Shown here piece by piece: positions 46,625-56,056 of a stretch of 64,000 nucleotides of DNA (position 1 is its first letter; each line of letters opens with the position of its first letter). The stretch comes from Agaribacillus aureus (GTDB lineage Bacteria > Bacteroidota > Bacteroidia > Cytophagales > Cyclobacteriaceae): contig JAUJEB010000001.1 in assembly GCA_030442055.1 (NCBI GenBank), positions 2,914,001-2,978,000 on the forward strand, in the 5' to 3' direction. A program made the translations under genes and the position numbers. The notes below the pieces were generated by a model, which was given only the letters and a program-made list of their open reading frames with translations, was not told where the DNA came from and did not search any database.

Positions 46625-47644
46625 TTACTGTTTTAGTATTAGAATTTCCTTTCCATTTTTTTCATACTTTATGTTTAAAGAATAGGTTAACGCGTTCAAT
46701 ATATATTCAAGGCTTTTGTTGTCAAATCTCGCATTGAGCTTACCATAATCCGAAACCTTACCTTCCATTTTAATAGTTACACCGTACCAGGATTCAATGC
46801 GCTTAATTACCTCGGTTATTTCAGCAGACTGGAATGCCAGGATACCATGTATCCATGCTATGTCTCCATCATAATCCAGCCGCGACTTTTCAAGTTTCTT
46901 TGAGTGGGATTTGTATCGGGCAGTCTCGTTTGGTAACAAGTCCATTGAGTGGCCATCAGCCTCCACCCTCACCTTACCCGATACCAAGGCTACATCTACG
47001 TTTCGATTTTCCTTCATGGTGATAACAAAAGAAGTTCCGAATACGGAGGTTGTAAGTTTACCCGCTTCCACTACAAAAGCTTTTTTAGGATCTTTGTACA
47101 CATCAAAAAAAGCAGTTCCCGTCAGTTTTACCGAGCGTGTTTCGGCATTAAAGGAACTTGAATACTCAATACGGCTTTCCGGACCAAGTTTTACCTCTGA
47201 CCCATCAGGCAGAAATATTCTCGATGTCCTGCCGGCGGGATTACTTTTTACAACCAGCTGTGGCACCGTTACTGTCGACTTCTCAAATTGACTGAAATAC
47301 CAAATTCCCAAACTCAGGAGCACAATGATGGAGGCAGCAATGGAATAGTAGGCTTTACCTCGATCTCTCTTCTCGAATAATTTCCAATGACTATCGCTTT
47401 TACGGTTTTCCAGTACCTGCTCAAATATCTTATCCTTTTCCTTTGGATCTACCTTATATTCAGGTTCTCTGATCTTTATGGATAAAATATATTCCTTGGC
47501 TAAAACTATTTTCTCCCGATGTTCAGGGTGGTGCTTCAGCCAGCTTGTCCAAAAAAAGTTAGATTCCTCAGTTGGTTGTAGCACCCACTCGACGAACTGC
47601 TCATCCTTCAAAAAATCTTCGAATTCAAAATTATCGTATTTCAT
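46625..47644 (-). CDS. FecR-family anti-sigma factor (locus 3)
   Basis: 339 residues. The N-terminal cytoplasmic region (FLKDEQFVEWVLQPTEESNFFW) is close to that of the locus 1 FecR. A transmembrane helix (about 99-118) follows, then the periplasmic FecR domain (SNPAGRTSRIFLPDGSEVKLG, LTGTAFFDVYKDPKKAF, TSVFGTSFVI) and DUF4974 (IESWYGVTIKM to the end). It should gate the sigma factor encoded 106 bp upstream in response to the STN-bearing SusC. Confidence 0.93.
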   Translation of the reverse strand: MKYDNFEFEDFLKDEQFVEWVLQPTEESNFFWTSWLKHHPEHREKIVLAKEYILSIKIREPEYKVDPKEKDKIFEQVLENRKSDSHWKLFEKRDRGKAYYSIAASIIVLLSLGIWYFSQFEKSTVTVPQLVVKSNPAGRTSRIFLPDGSEVKLGPESRIEYSSSFNAETRSVKLTGTAFFDVYKDPKKAFVVEAGKLTTSVFGTSFVITMKENRNVDVALVSGKVRVEADGHSMDLLPNETARYKSHSKKLEKSRLDYDGDIAWIHGILAFQSAEITEVIKRIESWYGVTIKMEGKVSDYGKLNARFDNKSLEYILNALTYSLNIKYEKNGKEILILKQ

Positions 47645-47750
47645 GTGATGCCAATGGCATTTTGTTGTAACTATATATGCTCAACAAAACCAAAATGACA
47701 CCTCCATTCTGAAGATTTTTTTTAAATAAAGTATAAAGGGATACCGGCTG

Positions 47751-48401
47751 CTACCTTTCAAGTTGACGTTTCAGAGACTTGATAGCCTTGTAGAGAAGAT
47801 TTCTTGCGGACTTTACACTCCTTAATTTCATGATTGCCGCAATTTCCTTATATGAGAATCCCTGATAGTAAAAGTAATATATACACTCCTTCTGACGCGG
47901 CGCAATGTCATTCATGATCTGTGATAATTTGCTGCGCCTATCAGATTCCAATTGATGGTTGATCAGCCTGAATTCATGCGATACTTCAAATGTCAGAATG
48001 GCTGTATGTTTGTCTGCCAATGATACAAAAGACTGGCTTTTCCGGATGTATTTTGCCAGTTTCCATTTCAGACCTTTTAGAAGATAGAATTTAATAGAGT
48101 CAGTATCCGAAAGGTTCCTGCTACTTCTGAGATCTATAAAAAGATCCTGGATACAATCCTTAATAAGTTCTTTGTCATGGGTAAAGATATGACCATAAGA
48201 AACCATAATATCAAAAAAATTATTGTAAATGATACTAAATGCTCCTTCATGCCCCTTTTTAAACATTTGCCAGAGCTCAAGATCTGAATATCTGTTTCCG
48301 CTCTCCTTACTTTCAGGTTGATGCTGCTTGTCGCTAAATTTGCCCCGATTAGTTTCTGCTGTGATCAATTTATTGATTTTAATCACTGAATGTAATTTCA
48401 A
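47751..48401 (-). CDS. FecI-type ECF RNA polymerase sigma factor (locus 3)
   Basis: 216 residues with an N-terminal extension of about 40 residues like the locus 1 factor. Region 2 (LWQMFKKGHEGAFSIIYNNFF, LIKDCIQDLFIDL) is near 43-105. Region 4 (IAPRQKECIYYFYYQGFSYKEIAAIM, SARNLLYKAIKSLKR) is near 150-212. A TAAATTTG box at 48422-48415 (minus) lies only 14 bp before the ATG, so either the leader is very short or the true start is further in. Confidence 0.92.
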   Translation of the reverse strand: MKLHSVIKINKLITAETNRGKFSDKQHQPESKESGNRYSDLELWQMFKKGHEGAFSIIYNNFFDIMVSYGHIFTHDKELIKDCIQDLFIDLRSSRNLSDTDSIKFYLLKGLKWKLAKYIRKSQSFVSLADKHTAILTFEVSHEFRLINHQLESDRRSKLSQIMNDIAPRQKECIYYFYYQGFSYKEIAAIMKLRSVKSARNLLYKAIKSLKRQLER

Positions 48402-48774
48402 AAACAGTTTTTTCCAAATTTATCAATAATTCCAATATTTTGACTTTTATTACAAACTTCTCTGACCAATAGCTTTTTTCTCACCGCAATCGTTAAGGCT
48501 TCTGTGGCCGTTAACATTCCCAGTACTAAACCCACGACCACCACTAAAAGCGGAAGCAAGCTAAAAAAGGCATTTGAAATGTATAAGTAAGTATCTCTTT
48601 TAAAGACGTTACTTCTCCCTTTGAGTTTTTTTTCTTTATGATTAGGTAACCAACAGTCAACATAGCCAGAAAAAACTCATAGAAAGACATAAAAAAGCGG
48701 TGGAAAGCGAGAAGGATGAATTTTTGTTTACGTTGTTTAGATAAAAATGGTATCTTCAAGTTGAATAAAAAAGT
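48402..48774. other. Divergent intergenic region between locus 3 and locus 4 sigma genes
   Basis: This 373-bp region separates two back-to-back ECF sigma genes and must carry both promoters. Its middle holds a fossil of a transporter gene (see the pseudogene entry). The spacer before the plus-strand sigma contains TATCTTCA about 20 bp before the ATG, a weak -7 resemblance. Confidence 0.6.
48440..48690 (-). pseudogene. Fragment of TRAP transporter large permease (DctM-like), frameshifted
   Basis: On the minus strand one frame (about 48680-48575) reads AMLTVGYLIIKKKNSKGE and continues TSLKEILTYTFQ. The next frame (about 48580-48450) then reads FFSLLPLLVVVVGLVLGMLT and continues ATEALTIAV. Together these reproduce the C-terminal DctM pattern: a loop with SLKE, then a hydrophobic helix ending GxxTATEA. 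The rest of the gene is absent and a frameshift joins the two parts. TRAP permeases often import hexuronates in pectin loci, which fits the GH28-like gene nearby. Limits are approximate, and identification is by motif only. Confidence 0.5.
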
Positions 48775-49362
48775 ATGAGTTCGGAGGAAGTAAATATTAT
48801 TAAGTCTATCAGGTCTGGTGATATAAATTTGTTCCAAAAGCTTTTCGACAACTACCACAAGAAAATCTATAATGTTTCCAGGAACATGGGTATGTCTCGA
48901 GAAGACGCCGAAGGAATAGTCCAGGAAGTATTTTTGAACATTTGGAAGAACCGGACCACACTTGACGAAACCCTATCCATAAATGCCTTACTTATCACCA
49001 TAACCAAAAGGCTGGTCTTCAAAAAAATTCGAAGAAGAGCTTACAATATCATTCATCGGGATTACGTCAGAAATACGAAAAGCAACAGAAGCAACGTCAC
49101 CGAAGATGAGGTGATCTATACGGATATTAAGCGATTCGCAGAAGAGGGTATCAACCGGTTATCCCCTATTAGAAAACAGGTCTTCATCATGAGCCGACAG
49201 AAAGGTTTAAGCAATGATGAAATTGCCAAAAAGCTGGACGTTTCGAAAAGAACTGTTGAAAATCACATCTACCGGGCAGTCATATCTATCAGGAAATTCA
49301 TGCAAAGGGAAGGGGTTGATATTGGACTTTCACTCATTTTGCTCGCTTCCGGCCTCATTTAA
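48775..49362 (+). CDS. FecI-type ECF RNA polymerase sigma factor (locus 4)
   Basis: 195 residues. Region 2 (SIRSGDINLFQKLFDNYHKKIY, EDAEGIVQEVFLNIWKNR) is at about 8-75. Region 4 (LSPIRKQVFIMSRQKGLSNDEIAKKLDVSKRTVENHIYRA) is at about 122-170. It shares the SRQKGLSN element with the locus 2 factor. It should direct the susCD-GH28-DUF1080-GH92 operon downstream. It is divergent from the locus 3 sigma gene. Confidence 0.93.
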   Translation: MSSEEVNIIKSIRSGDINLFQKLFDNYHKKIYNVSRNMGMSREDAEGIVQEVFLNIWKNRTTLDETLSINALLITITKRLVFKKIRRRAYNIIHRDYVRNTKSNRSNVTEDEVIYTDIKRFAEEGINRLSPIRKQVFIMSRQKGLSNDEIAKKLDVSKRTVENHIYRAVISIRKFMQREGVDIGLSLILLASGLI

Positions 49363-49565
49363 TTTTTTGGCTATTAAGCACTGATAACCAGTTAGTTTGC
49401 AAGATAAAATTGCTAACGTTAAACTCATTTTAATTTTTTTTTTTAAATGAAGTGAGTAATTCAATTGGGTTGTGGCAACCTATTATTAAATCGGGAAATT
49501 ACAAGGTGAGGATTTGACTGAGAAATAAACCTCTTCCCATATGCCTAATATTAATAGTATGTCCA

Positions 49566-50609
49566 ATGCAAATGAATGAAACCATTCTTAAAAAAATCCT
49601 GGAGGGTAATTGCACCGAAACGGAGAAGAAAGAAATCCTGGCCTGGATTAAAGCTGAAGATGCCGAGCAATCCTTACAGAAAATCTTCGATAAATATTGG
49701 CAAAAGAACGGTGGCAGAGATTTTTCTGCCGAATTGGAATCTGCCTCCCTTTGGGAAAAGTTAAAAGATGAAATTGCTCAAATGTATGTTGAGCAATCTA
49801 TGAGTAACTTTTCTTTGAAAGAAGATAAAAAACGTAAGGTCATACAATTGAGGGTATTTAAATATGCAGCTTCAATTGCCGTCATCTTTTTTGCCGCTTT
49901 TTTTCTCTTCAAAAATTTTAAAGAAGACCAGCCTCCAAAACTAGTGCTGGCTACTACTACAATCACTAAATCCACAAAACAGGGTCAAAAACTGACTATA
50001 AAACTGAAAGATGGAAGTACTATAGTTTTGAATTCGAACAGTTCTGTGAGTTATCCGGAAACTTTTGATAAAGAGCGTAGAATGATAGAACTAAAGGGTG
50101 AGGCATTTTTTGAGGTGGCGGAGGATCATTTACGGCCTTTTTCTGTTCAGGCCGGCCATACAACCACCACCGCATTGGGCACTTCATTTGACATCAATTC
50201 ATATGATCCTGATAACATTAAAATATCATTGGCAACCGGAAAAGTAAAGGTGTCTACCAATGTTAAAGGTACGGCAAAGGATCAAACCTTAAAGCCGGGT
50301 GATGCCATCACCTATTTATCAAAGAGTCAGCAATTTAAAATGACTGAATTTGACTATAAAAAAGACTTTCTGTGGAAAGAGGGTATTTTATACTTCGAGG
50401 ACGCCCCTTTCAACGAAGTCATCAAAAGATTGGAAATGTGGTACGGAGTGGAGTTTGAAACCAATGCCAACGATTCATCCATCAAGTCCTACACCGGAAA
50501 ATTCGATAATGAAACCCTCGAAAACGCTTTGAAAAGTATGTCATATTCATTGGACTTTGACTATTCAATCAATAAAAAAAATATAAAAATAGTGTTTAAC
50601 AAAAACTGA
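49566..50609 (+). CDS. FecR-family anti-sigma factor (locus 4)
   Basis: 347 residues. The N-terminus (ILEGNCTETEKKEILAWIKAED) is the short anti-sigma type shared with locus 2. A transmembrane helix at about 98-116 is followed by the FecR domain (TKQGQKLTIKLKDGSTIVLNS, LKGEAFFEVAEDHLRPF, TTALGTSFDI) and the C-terminal DUF4974 (LEMWYGVEFETN to the end). Met3 is an equally possible start. The gene is 203 bp after its sigma factor and 171 bp before susC. Confidence 0.93.
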   Translation: MQMNETILKKILEGNCTETEKKEILAWIKAEDAEQSLQKIFDKYWQKNGGRDFSAELESASLWEKLKDEIAQMYVEQSMSNFSLKEDKKRKVIQLRVFKYAASIAVIFFAAFFLFKNFKEDQPPKLVLATTTITKSTKQGQKLTIKLKDGSTIVLNSNSSVSYPETFDKERRMIELKGEAFFEVAEDHLRPFSVQAGHTTTTALGTSFDINSYDPDNIKISLATGKVKVSTNVKGTAKDQTLKPGDAITYLSKSQQFKMTEFDYKKDFLWKEGILYFEDAPFNEVIKRLEMWYGVEFETNANDSSIKSYTGKFDNETLENALKSMSYSLDFDYSINKKNIKIVFNKN

Positions 50610-50639
50610 CCATGCCAATGAGAATAGCAATATGATAGT

Positions 50640-50767
50640 AAAAGTAAATAAATAAAGCAATGCCGTAATAGTTACGGCATCGCTCCAATTTGTTGTTTCG
50701 GCGCTTACACATTGGGGAATGGATAGGCCTACAACAACTCAGCCTTATTAATTTATTAATCAATAAA
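50640..50767 (-). ncRNA. Candidate cis-antisense RNA over susC leader (locus 4)
   Basis: On the minus strand a TATCTTTG box (50781-50774) perfectly matches TAnnTTTG; its first base pairs with the A of the susC ATG. A perfect 9-bp hairpin (ATGCCGTAA / TTACGGCAT, 50660-50680) is followed in the minus direction by a T-rich tract (GCTTTATTTATTTACTTTTA). The sense side is not T-rich. Predicted RNA is about 125 nt. The nearest TTG is 24 bp upstream, slightly too far. Confidence 0.45.
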
Positions 50768-50780
50768 ACCATACAAAGAT

Positions 50781-53700
50781 ATGTATTTTAAACCTTTACG
50801 AATAACAATATCAGTAATGAAATACTCTTTCTACGGCGTTTTAATTCAGTGTATGCTATTGAATATGCTATGGGCACACGATACTGATGCCCAAAAGGTG
50901 AAAAGTATTAAGGAGGTATACATAACAATGAAGTTGGAGAACACTTCACTCCTGGAGGTATTTGATGCCATTGAATCTAAAAGCAATTTTACATTTAACT
51001 ATAGCAAAGCAGATTTAAGTAGCGAGAAATTAATCAATAAAGACTATAAAAATGTGACGGTGGCAGATATTTTGACCGATCTCTCAAAAGAAGCCCGGTT
51101 GAAGTTCAAGCAAGTGAATAAAAACATTAACGTAAATAAACTTCCCCGACGGGTATTAAATAGCAGACCGCTTGAGATCAAAATTCTGGCGGTGACGATA
51201 TCTGGTACAGTTACTGATGAAAATGGTCAGGGACTTCCCGGCGCCTCCATCATAGAAAAGGGGACTACAAACGGTACGACCGCGGACAGTGAAGGAAAAT
51301 ATAGACTGACCGTTTCGGATGGTGCTATTCTAACATTTAGTTTCATCGGCTACAAAGCACAGGAAATACCGGTAGAAAACAGAAGTGTAATCGATGTTCA
51401 AATGGTCGCTGACATAGGCGAACTTGAAGAAATTGTGGTGGTTGGATATGGTACCCAAAAGAAAGTGAACCAAACAGGATCTGTAGCTTCCGTCGATTTT
51501 GAGGAAATGGGAGCAACCAGGCCAATTACGAACATTGCACAAGGGCTTGCCGGACAAGCTGCCGGAGTGTCTGTATCACAGTCGTCTGGAAAGCCAGGCG
51601 ATGATGCTGGCCAAATCTTGATTAGAGGAGTTGGGACACTAAATAATTCGAGTCCTTTAGTGGTCATCGACGGCCTGGTGGGTAGTTTGTCAGACGTTGT
51701 TCCTGAAAATATACAAAGTATATCGGTATTAAAAGATGCGGCCTCTGCTTCTATATATGGCTCTAGGGCGGCAAATGGCGTTATTCTAATAACTACAAAA
51801 AAAGGATCTAATGGAAAGGTAAACTTCTCTTACAATGCATACATGGGTACACAAAGCCCGACACTCGATGTGGACATGGTTTGGGATTACCCAACACATA
51901 TGGAATTGATAAATCAATCCAGAGAGAATGTTGGCAAATCTGCCATCTTTGATCAGGCTACTATCGATGATTACCGAGCTGGGACTGATCCGATCCTTTA
52001 TCCCAATACAAATTGGTTTAAAGTGGCTTTTCGTGATGCATTTCTTCAGAGACATAATTTGTCGGCAACAGGAGGAAACGATAAAATACGATACATGTTC
52101 TCAGCTAATATTTTGGATAACAGGGGGAATTTGAAAGAAACAGATTATAAGCGGTATTCTTTCAGATCAAATGTAGAGGCGGAGCTAAATAGTTGGTTGA
52201 CCGCTGGAGCAAATGTTTTTGGCTATTGGTCGGACGAAGGTACACCCGGTAACACTGTTTCGACTTACTTGGGGTACATAGGTAGTTCTGTGCCTGGAGT
52301 GTTGCCAAGAGACCCACTAGGACGAGCTGGTGGACCGTGGGTTGACGGAGAAAATGCTTCTGTAAATAACATAGAGACGAATTTTGATAATGGAGAGTCG
52401 TCTCAAAATATTACCAAGATATTGGCAAAGGTTTACACAGAGGTGAACTTTCTTAATGACTTCACTTTAACCACTAGCTTTCAGCCTGCCATTCAATATG
52501 ATTACAATATTACGCAGCAATTTTTTGCGGATGTCTGGAATCTGAGAGATAATACCATCATCAGACAAAGCAATAACAAAACGGCATTGGAGGAAGAGTA
52601 CAGGAAATATTACCGGTTGATTTTTGATTCCTATTTGACATATAACAAAACGATTGCCAATGATCACAATATCAATGTAATATTGGGTTATAATCAAGAG
52701 TATGAGACTGCCAGAAATTTGAGGGCTTTCAAACTGGATGTACTCGCCGATGAAACCACGGTCATGGATGCTGTCTCAGGAGCAGATCCTGTGGTTAGAG
52801 GAAATTTTGCGGACAGGTCGATACGTTCTTTCTTTGGTAGAGTCAATTACAATTTCCAGGAAAAATACCTGTTTGAAGCTAATTTAAGGTATGATGGTTC
52901 GTCCAAGTTTTCGGAAGGTGATCGCTGGGGACTTTTTCCTGCCGTATCTGTTGGTTGGGTAATGTCGAATGAAGATTTTTTTGCAGACATTCAACCAATA
53001 AGTAGCTTAAAGATAAGGGGTTCCTGGGGGCGATTGGGTAACAATCAGGTATCTGACTATGGAACTCAGCCATTGTACAATTTAAGTAGTTATGTCTTTG
53101 GGGGAACAATTGTTCCAGGAGCCGCTCCAGGGGCGATTCCTAATAACATTCTCAGATGGGAAACCACTACACAAACCAATATTGGAATTGAAGCCTCAAT
53201 GCTGGATGGAAGATTAGGCATGGAGTTCGACTGGTTTGCCAGAAGGACAGACGACATCTTAATTGATTTACCGATCCCCGGAGTGAATGGAGGGCTTACC
53301 GCCCCACCTCAAAATGCTGGAATCGTTGATAATAATGGTGTTGAACTAACACTTAGCTGGAGAGGTAATATCGGTAATGATTTTAGCTACGGGTTCAGCG
53401 GCAACATTACTTATGTAAAGAACGAAGTTGTCAAATATCTCGGAGGTGCAGGCACAAGAAGTAATAACCAAATACTTCAGGAGGGATTACCTATGGGTTC
53501 TTGGTATGTACGTGAAGTGGAAAGTATAGCAACCCAAGAAAGAATTGACGAGATGTTAGCTGATGGATATACCTTTTCTCCAATGCCTTCCCCGGGTGAT
53601 TTTATTTACAAAGACCAGCAAAGCGAAGGCGAAGAGGGGTACAAAGTAATCAATGATGATGACCGTGTTGCCAAAGGATCGCAGATTCCTAGTCACACCT

Positions 53701-54158
53701 TTGGTTTTTCATTGGACTTAGGGTATAAAAATTTCGATCTGAATATTTTAGGTCAGGGTTTAGCAGGTGTTGATACCTATTTCAATAATGTCTGGTACAC
53801 TTCAGATCTGCGAAATGGCAGATTAGTTTCTGCTGCGGCTTTAGATGCCTGGACTCCTGAAAATCCAAATGCCGACTTTCCGCGTCTGACTGCAGATGGG
53901 GTGGCAAACAACACTGTAACGAACGATTTTTGGTTGATGAATGCCTCATTTTTGAGGATTAAAAATATTACCTTGGGATATTCACTTCCGAATAAGCTTA
54001 TTGAAAAGATTGGTGTGGAAAGGTTTAGGGCATACTTAAGTGCTGAAAACTTCTTTACGATCAAATCTTCCGAATTCAAGGGATTTGATCCCGAAATGAC
54101 AGGCGTGAATTATCCGATTATGAAAAGATTCACGGTAGGACTGAACATGAACTTTTAA
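50781..54158 (+). CDS. SusC/RagA TonB-dependent transporter with STN signalling domain (locus 4)
   Basis: 1125 residues. The signal peptide ends near residue 38 (DTDAQ). STN is at about 45-115, CarboxypepD_reg at about 136-207 (GTVTDENGQGLPGASIIEKG) and the TonB box ELEEIVVVGYG near 215. The plug has SSPLVVIDGLVG and SIYGSRAANGVILITTKKG, then the barrel. It imports an oligosaccharide if it serves the adjacent GH28-like/DUF1080/GH92 genes. Partner susD starts 11 bp downstream. Confidence 0.95.
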   Translation: MYFKPLRITISVMKYSFYGVLIQCMLLNMLWAHDTDAQKVKSIKEVYITMKLENTSLLEVFDAIESKSNFTFNYSKADLSSEKLINKDYKNVTVADILTDLSKEARLKFKQVNKNINVNKLPRRVLNSRPLEIKILAVTISGTVTDENGQGLPGASIIEKGTTNGTTADSEGKYRLTVSDGAILTFSFIGYKAQEIPVENRSVIDVQMVADIGELEEIVVVGYGTQKKVNQTGSVASVDFEEMGATRPITNIAQGLAGQAAGVSVSQSSGKPGDDAGQILIRGVGTLNNSSPLVVIDGLVGSLSDVVPENIQSISVLKDAASASIYGSRAANGVILITTKKGSNGKVNFSYNAYMGTQSPTLDVDMVWDYPTHMELINQSRENVGKSAIFDQATIDDYRAGTDPILYPNTNWFKVAFRDAFLQRHNLSATGGNDKIRYMFSANILDNRGNLKETDYKRYSFRSNVEAELNSWLTAGANVFGYWSDEGTPGNTVSTYLGYIGSSVPGVLPRDPLGRAGGPWVDGENASVNNIETNFDNGESSQNITKILAKVYTEVNFLNDFTLTTSFQPAIQYDYNITQQFFADVWNLRDNTIIRQSNNKTALEEEYRKYYRLIFDSYLTYNKTIANDHNINVILGYNQEYETARNLRAFKLDVLADETTVMDAVSGADPVVRGNFADRSIRSFFGRVNYNFQEKYLFEANLRYDGSSKFSEGDRWGLFPAVSVGWVMSNEDFFADIQPISSLKIRGSWGRLGNNQVSDYGTQPLYNLSSYVFGGTIVPGAAPGAIPNNILRWETTTQTNIGIEASMLDGRLGMEFDWFARRTDDILIDLPIPGVNGGLTAPPQNAGIVDNNGVELTLSWRGNIGNDFSYGFSGNITYVKNEVVKYLGGAGTRSNNQILQEGLPMGSWYVREVESIATQERIDEMLADGYTFSPMPSPGDFIYKDQQSEGEEGYKVINDDDRVAKGSQIPSHTFGFSLDLGYKNFDLNILGQGLAGVDTYFNNVWYTSDLRNGRLVSAAALDAWTPENPNADFPRLTADGVANNTVTNDFWLMNASFLRIKNITLGYSLPNKLIEKIGVERFRAYLSAENFFTIKSSEFKGFDPEMTGVNYPIMKRFTVGLNMNF

Positions 54159-54169
54159 ACTTATTCCAC

Positions 54170-55855
54170 ATGAAAACGCATAAAATATTAATACTTGTTA
54201 TTATTTTCTTAGCTTTTGGTTGTGAGCAGGATTTCCTTGAAACTTCCCCTCAAAATGCAATAGGGGGCAATGACTTTTGGAAGACAGAAGATCATGCTCT
54301 TCTTGGCGTTAATGCGATCTACAACGTCATGAGAAGGCAGCCTTATATTAATGAGATGGGAATGGATGATGTGCTTACTCCTATGGCTTATCGTTACGGT
54401 GGAAGCGCAAACTGGGATACCTGGGCATTGTACAGTATTGTTTCTGGTAATTCCAATAGCAGAACCAGACTTTATAATGATCGTTGGGAAACGTTGTATC
54501 GCGGAATAAACAGAGCAAACGAGGCCATAGCAAACATTCCGGGGATCGAGACGGCTAATGAAGCTACCAGGAATCAATTGCTCGGAGAGGCTCAATTTTT
54601 AAGAGCTTTATTCTATTTTGATCTATTGAATTATTATGGCGGGCAGGACGACTCAAAATATGATGGAGTCCCATTATATACTGAGCCTACTTCCTTTTCT
54701 GAGACTTACTTACCGAGGAGCAAGCCTTCTGTGGTTAGAGCAGTGATGATCGAGGATCTAAATAGTGCTATTGCTAATCTGGCAGGTACAGGGGGAGCAA
54801 TTTCGGATGGCCGAGCCTCTAAAGGAGCTGCAATGGCTTTGCTGGGAAAGGTCTACCTGTATAACAAACAATATTCTGAAGCTGCGGATATGTTCAGGCA
54901 GGTCATAGATCTGGATGATTATCAGTTGCACGACGATTACGGTAGCATGTTTCAAACATCTGGAGATAGGAATAGCGGCGTAATTTTTGCTCTTCAAAAT
55001 GAAGGAATCCAGGATTTTGGAGGTTGGCGCGATCTGCGATATGGCAATGCGTCAAGTCGCAGCAATGCTAAAAACAGTTCCATTCCGACTAATTTCTTCG
55101 TGAATACCTACAGATGGCAAGATGGTACTAAGTTTGACATGGATCAGTTCTTAGCGGATTTTGAGACAACTAATGGCAGGGCATTTGATTGGTCGAATAG
55201 AGATGATGTAAACCAGATGTTTGACGGTAGAGATCCTCGGTTGGAAGCTAGTATAATTCGGCCCTTCGCATTGTTTGTAGGTCGTGGAGATAGGACTTAT
55301 GAATATCGATATCCAAGGGATACGGAGACCGATCCATATGAGTGTATGAGAACTGTCAATAACACAAATGATCATTATTGCTGGCGTAAATTTGTAAATG
55401 TGGGAGAAGAGAGTCCGGTTCGTCGGCATTCAGCCATTGATTATCCTATTATTCGATATGCGGATGTATTATTAATGTATGCAGAAGCAAGGAATGAAGC
55501 CAACGCCGGTAATGCCGGTAATGCTGGCGATGATCTGTATTGGGCCGTCAATCAAGTGAGAAACCGGGTCGACATGCCTGATATTCCGGTTGGTACTCAA
55601 GCTGAGGTGAGAGAATTGATCAGGGAAGAAAGAATGCTGGAATTCGCAGCTGAGGGAATTTTTTACTCGGACTTTCGAAGGTGGTATGATGGCGATCCTT
55701 CATTTGATACACAATCATTGAATGAAGATATTATGGATTTTACCGGAACCGAACTGCTTGATACACGCAGATTCTATCCTGGCTATTTTCTATGGCCAAT
55801 ACCTGAGACTGAAAGAGATTTGAATCAAGACTTAACCCAGAACCCAGGTTGGTGA
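54170..55855 (+). CDS. SusD/RagB-type outer-membrane lipoprotein (locus 4)
   Basis: 561 residues with lipobox signal LVIIFLAFGC (Cys18). SusD landmarks: AQFLRALFYFDLLNYYGG near 140-155, RASKGAAMALLGKVYLYNKQYSEAADMFRQV near 220-250, and the C-terminal RYADVLLMYAEARNEAN and REERMLEFAAEGIFYSDFRRW. Between these last two, a small 9-bp coding repeat (55500-55527) gives NAGNAGNAGDD. It binds the substrate imported by its SusC. A strong hairpin follows before the enzyme genes. Confidence 0.95.
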   Translation: MKTHKILILVIIFLAFGCEQDFLETSPQNAIGGNDFWKTEDHALLGVNAIYNVMRRQPYINEMGMDDVLTPMAYRYGGSANWDTWALYSIVSGNSNSRTRLYNDRWETLYRGINRANEAIANIPGIETANEATRNQLLGEAQFLRALFYFDLLNYYGGQDDSKYDGVPLYTEPTSFSETYLPRSKPSVVRAVMIEDLNSAIANLAGTGGAISDGRASKGAAMALLGKVYLYNKQYSEAADMFRQVIDLDDYQLHDDYGSMFQTSGDRNSGVIFALQNEGIQDFGGWRDLRYGNASSRSNAKNSSIPTNFFVNTYRWQDGTKFDMDQFLADFETTNGRAFDWSNRDDVNQMFDGRDPRLEASIIRPFALFVGRGDRTYEYRYPRDTETDPYECMRTVNNTNDHYCWRKFVNVGEESPVRRHSAIDYPIIRYADVLLMYAEARNEANAGNAGNAGDDLYWAVNQVRNRVDMPDIPVGTQAEVRELIREERMLEFAAEGIFYSDFRRWYDGDPSFDTQSLNEDIMDFTGTELLDTRRFYPGYFLWPIPETERDLNQDLTQNPGW

Positions 55856-55898
55856 GCTGGTGGTTGATGGATTTGGAGGAAAATCTAAATTAATAAAT

Positions 55899-55939
55899 AT
55901 ACCCGCTGTAATTAAGTTTTTAAAAATTGCAGCGGGTAT
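55899..55939 (+). terminator. Hairpin after locus 4 susD (terminator or attenuator)
   Basis: A perfect 10-bp stem ATACCCGCTG / CAGCGGGTAT, extended inward by AATT pairing, is followed by TAATTTCTCC. It lies 44 bp after the susD stop and about 120 bp before the GH28-like gene. Partial termination would give more susCD than enzyme mRNA. Confidence 0.65.
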
Positions 55940-56056
55940 TAATTTCTCCAATCAAATACCCAGCCCTTCGGAGCTGTTTCGAAGGTTTCAATACAACCCC
56001 ACTTTCAATTGACAAGAAGGGGGCAAATCAACAAACATTTAACATTTAATAGAATA

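Noticed and set aside
48700-48858. N-terminal part of a 104-codon minus-strand frame overlapping the locus 4 sigma start
   Set aside because: Antisense to the sigma gene; only its last third resembles a TRAP permease, and that is reported as a pseudogene.
55500-55527. Tandem 9-bp repeat in the locus 4 susD
   Set aside because: Short in-frame Asn-Ala-Gly repeat in a surface loop; not evidence of a mobile or regulatory element.
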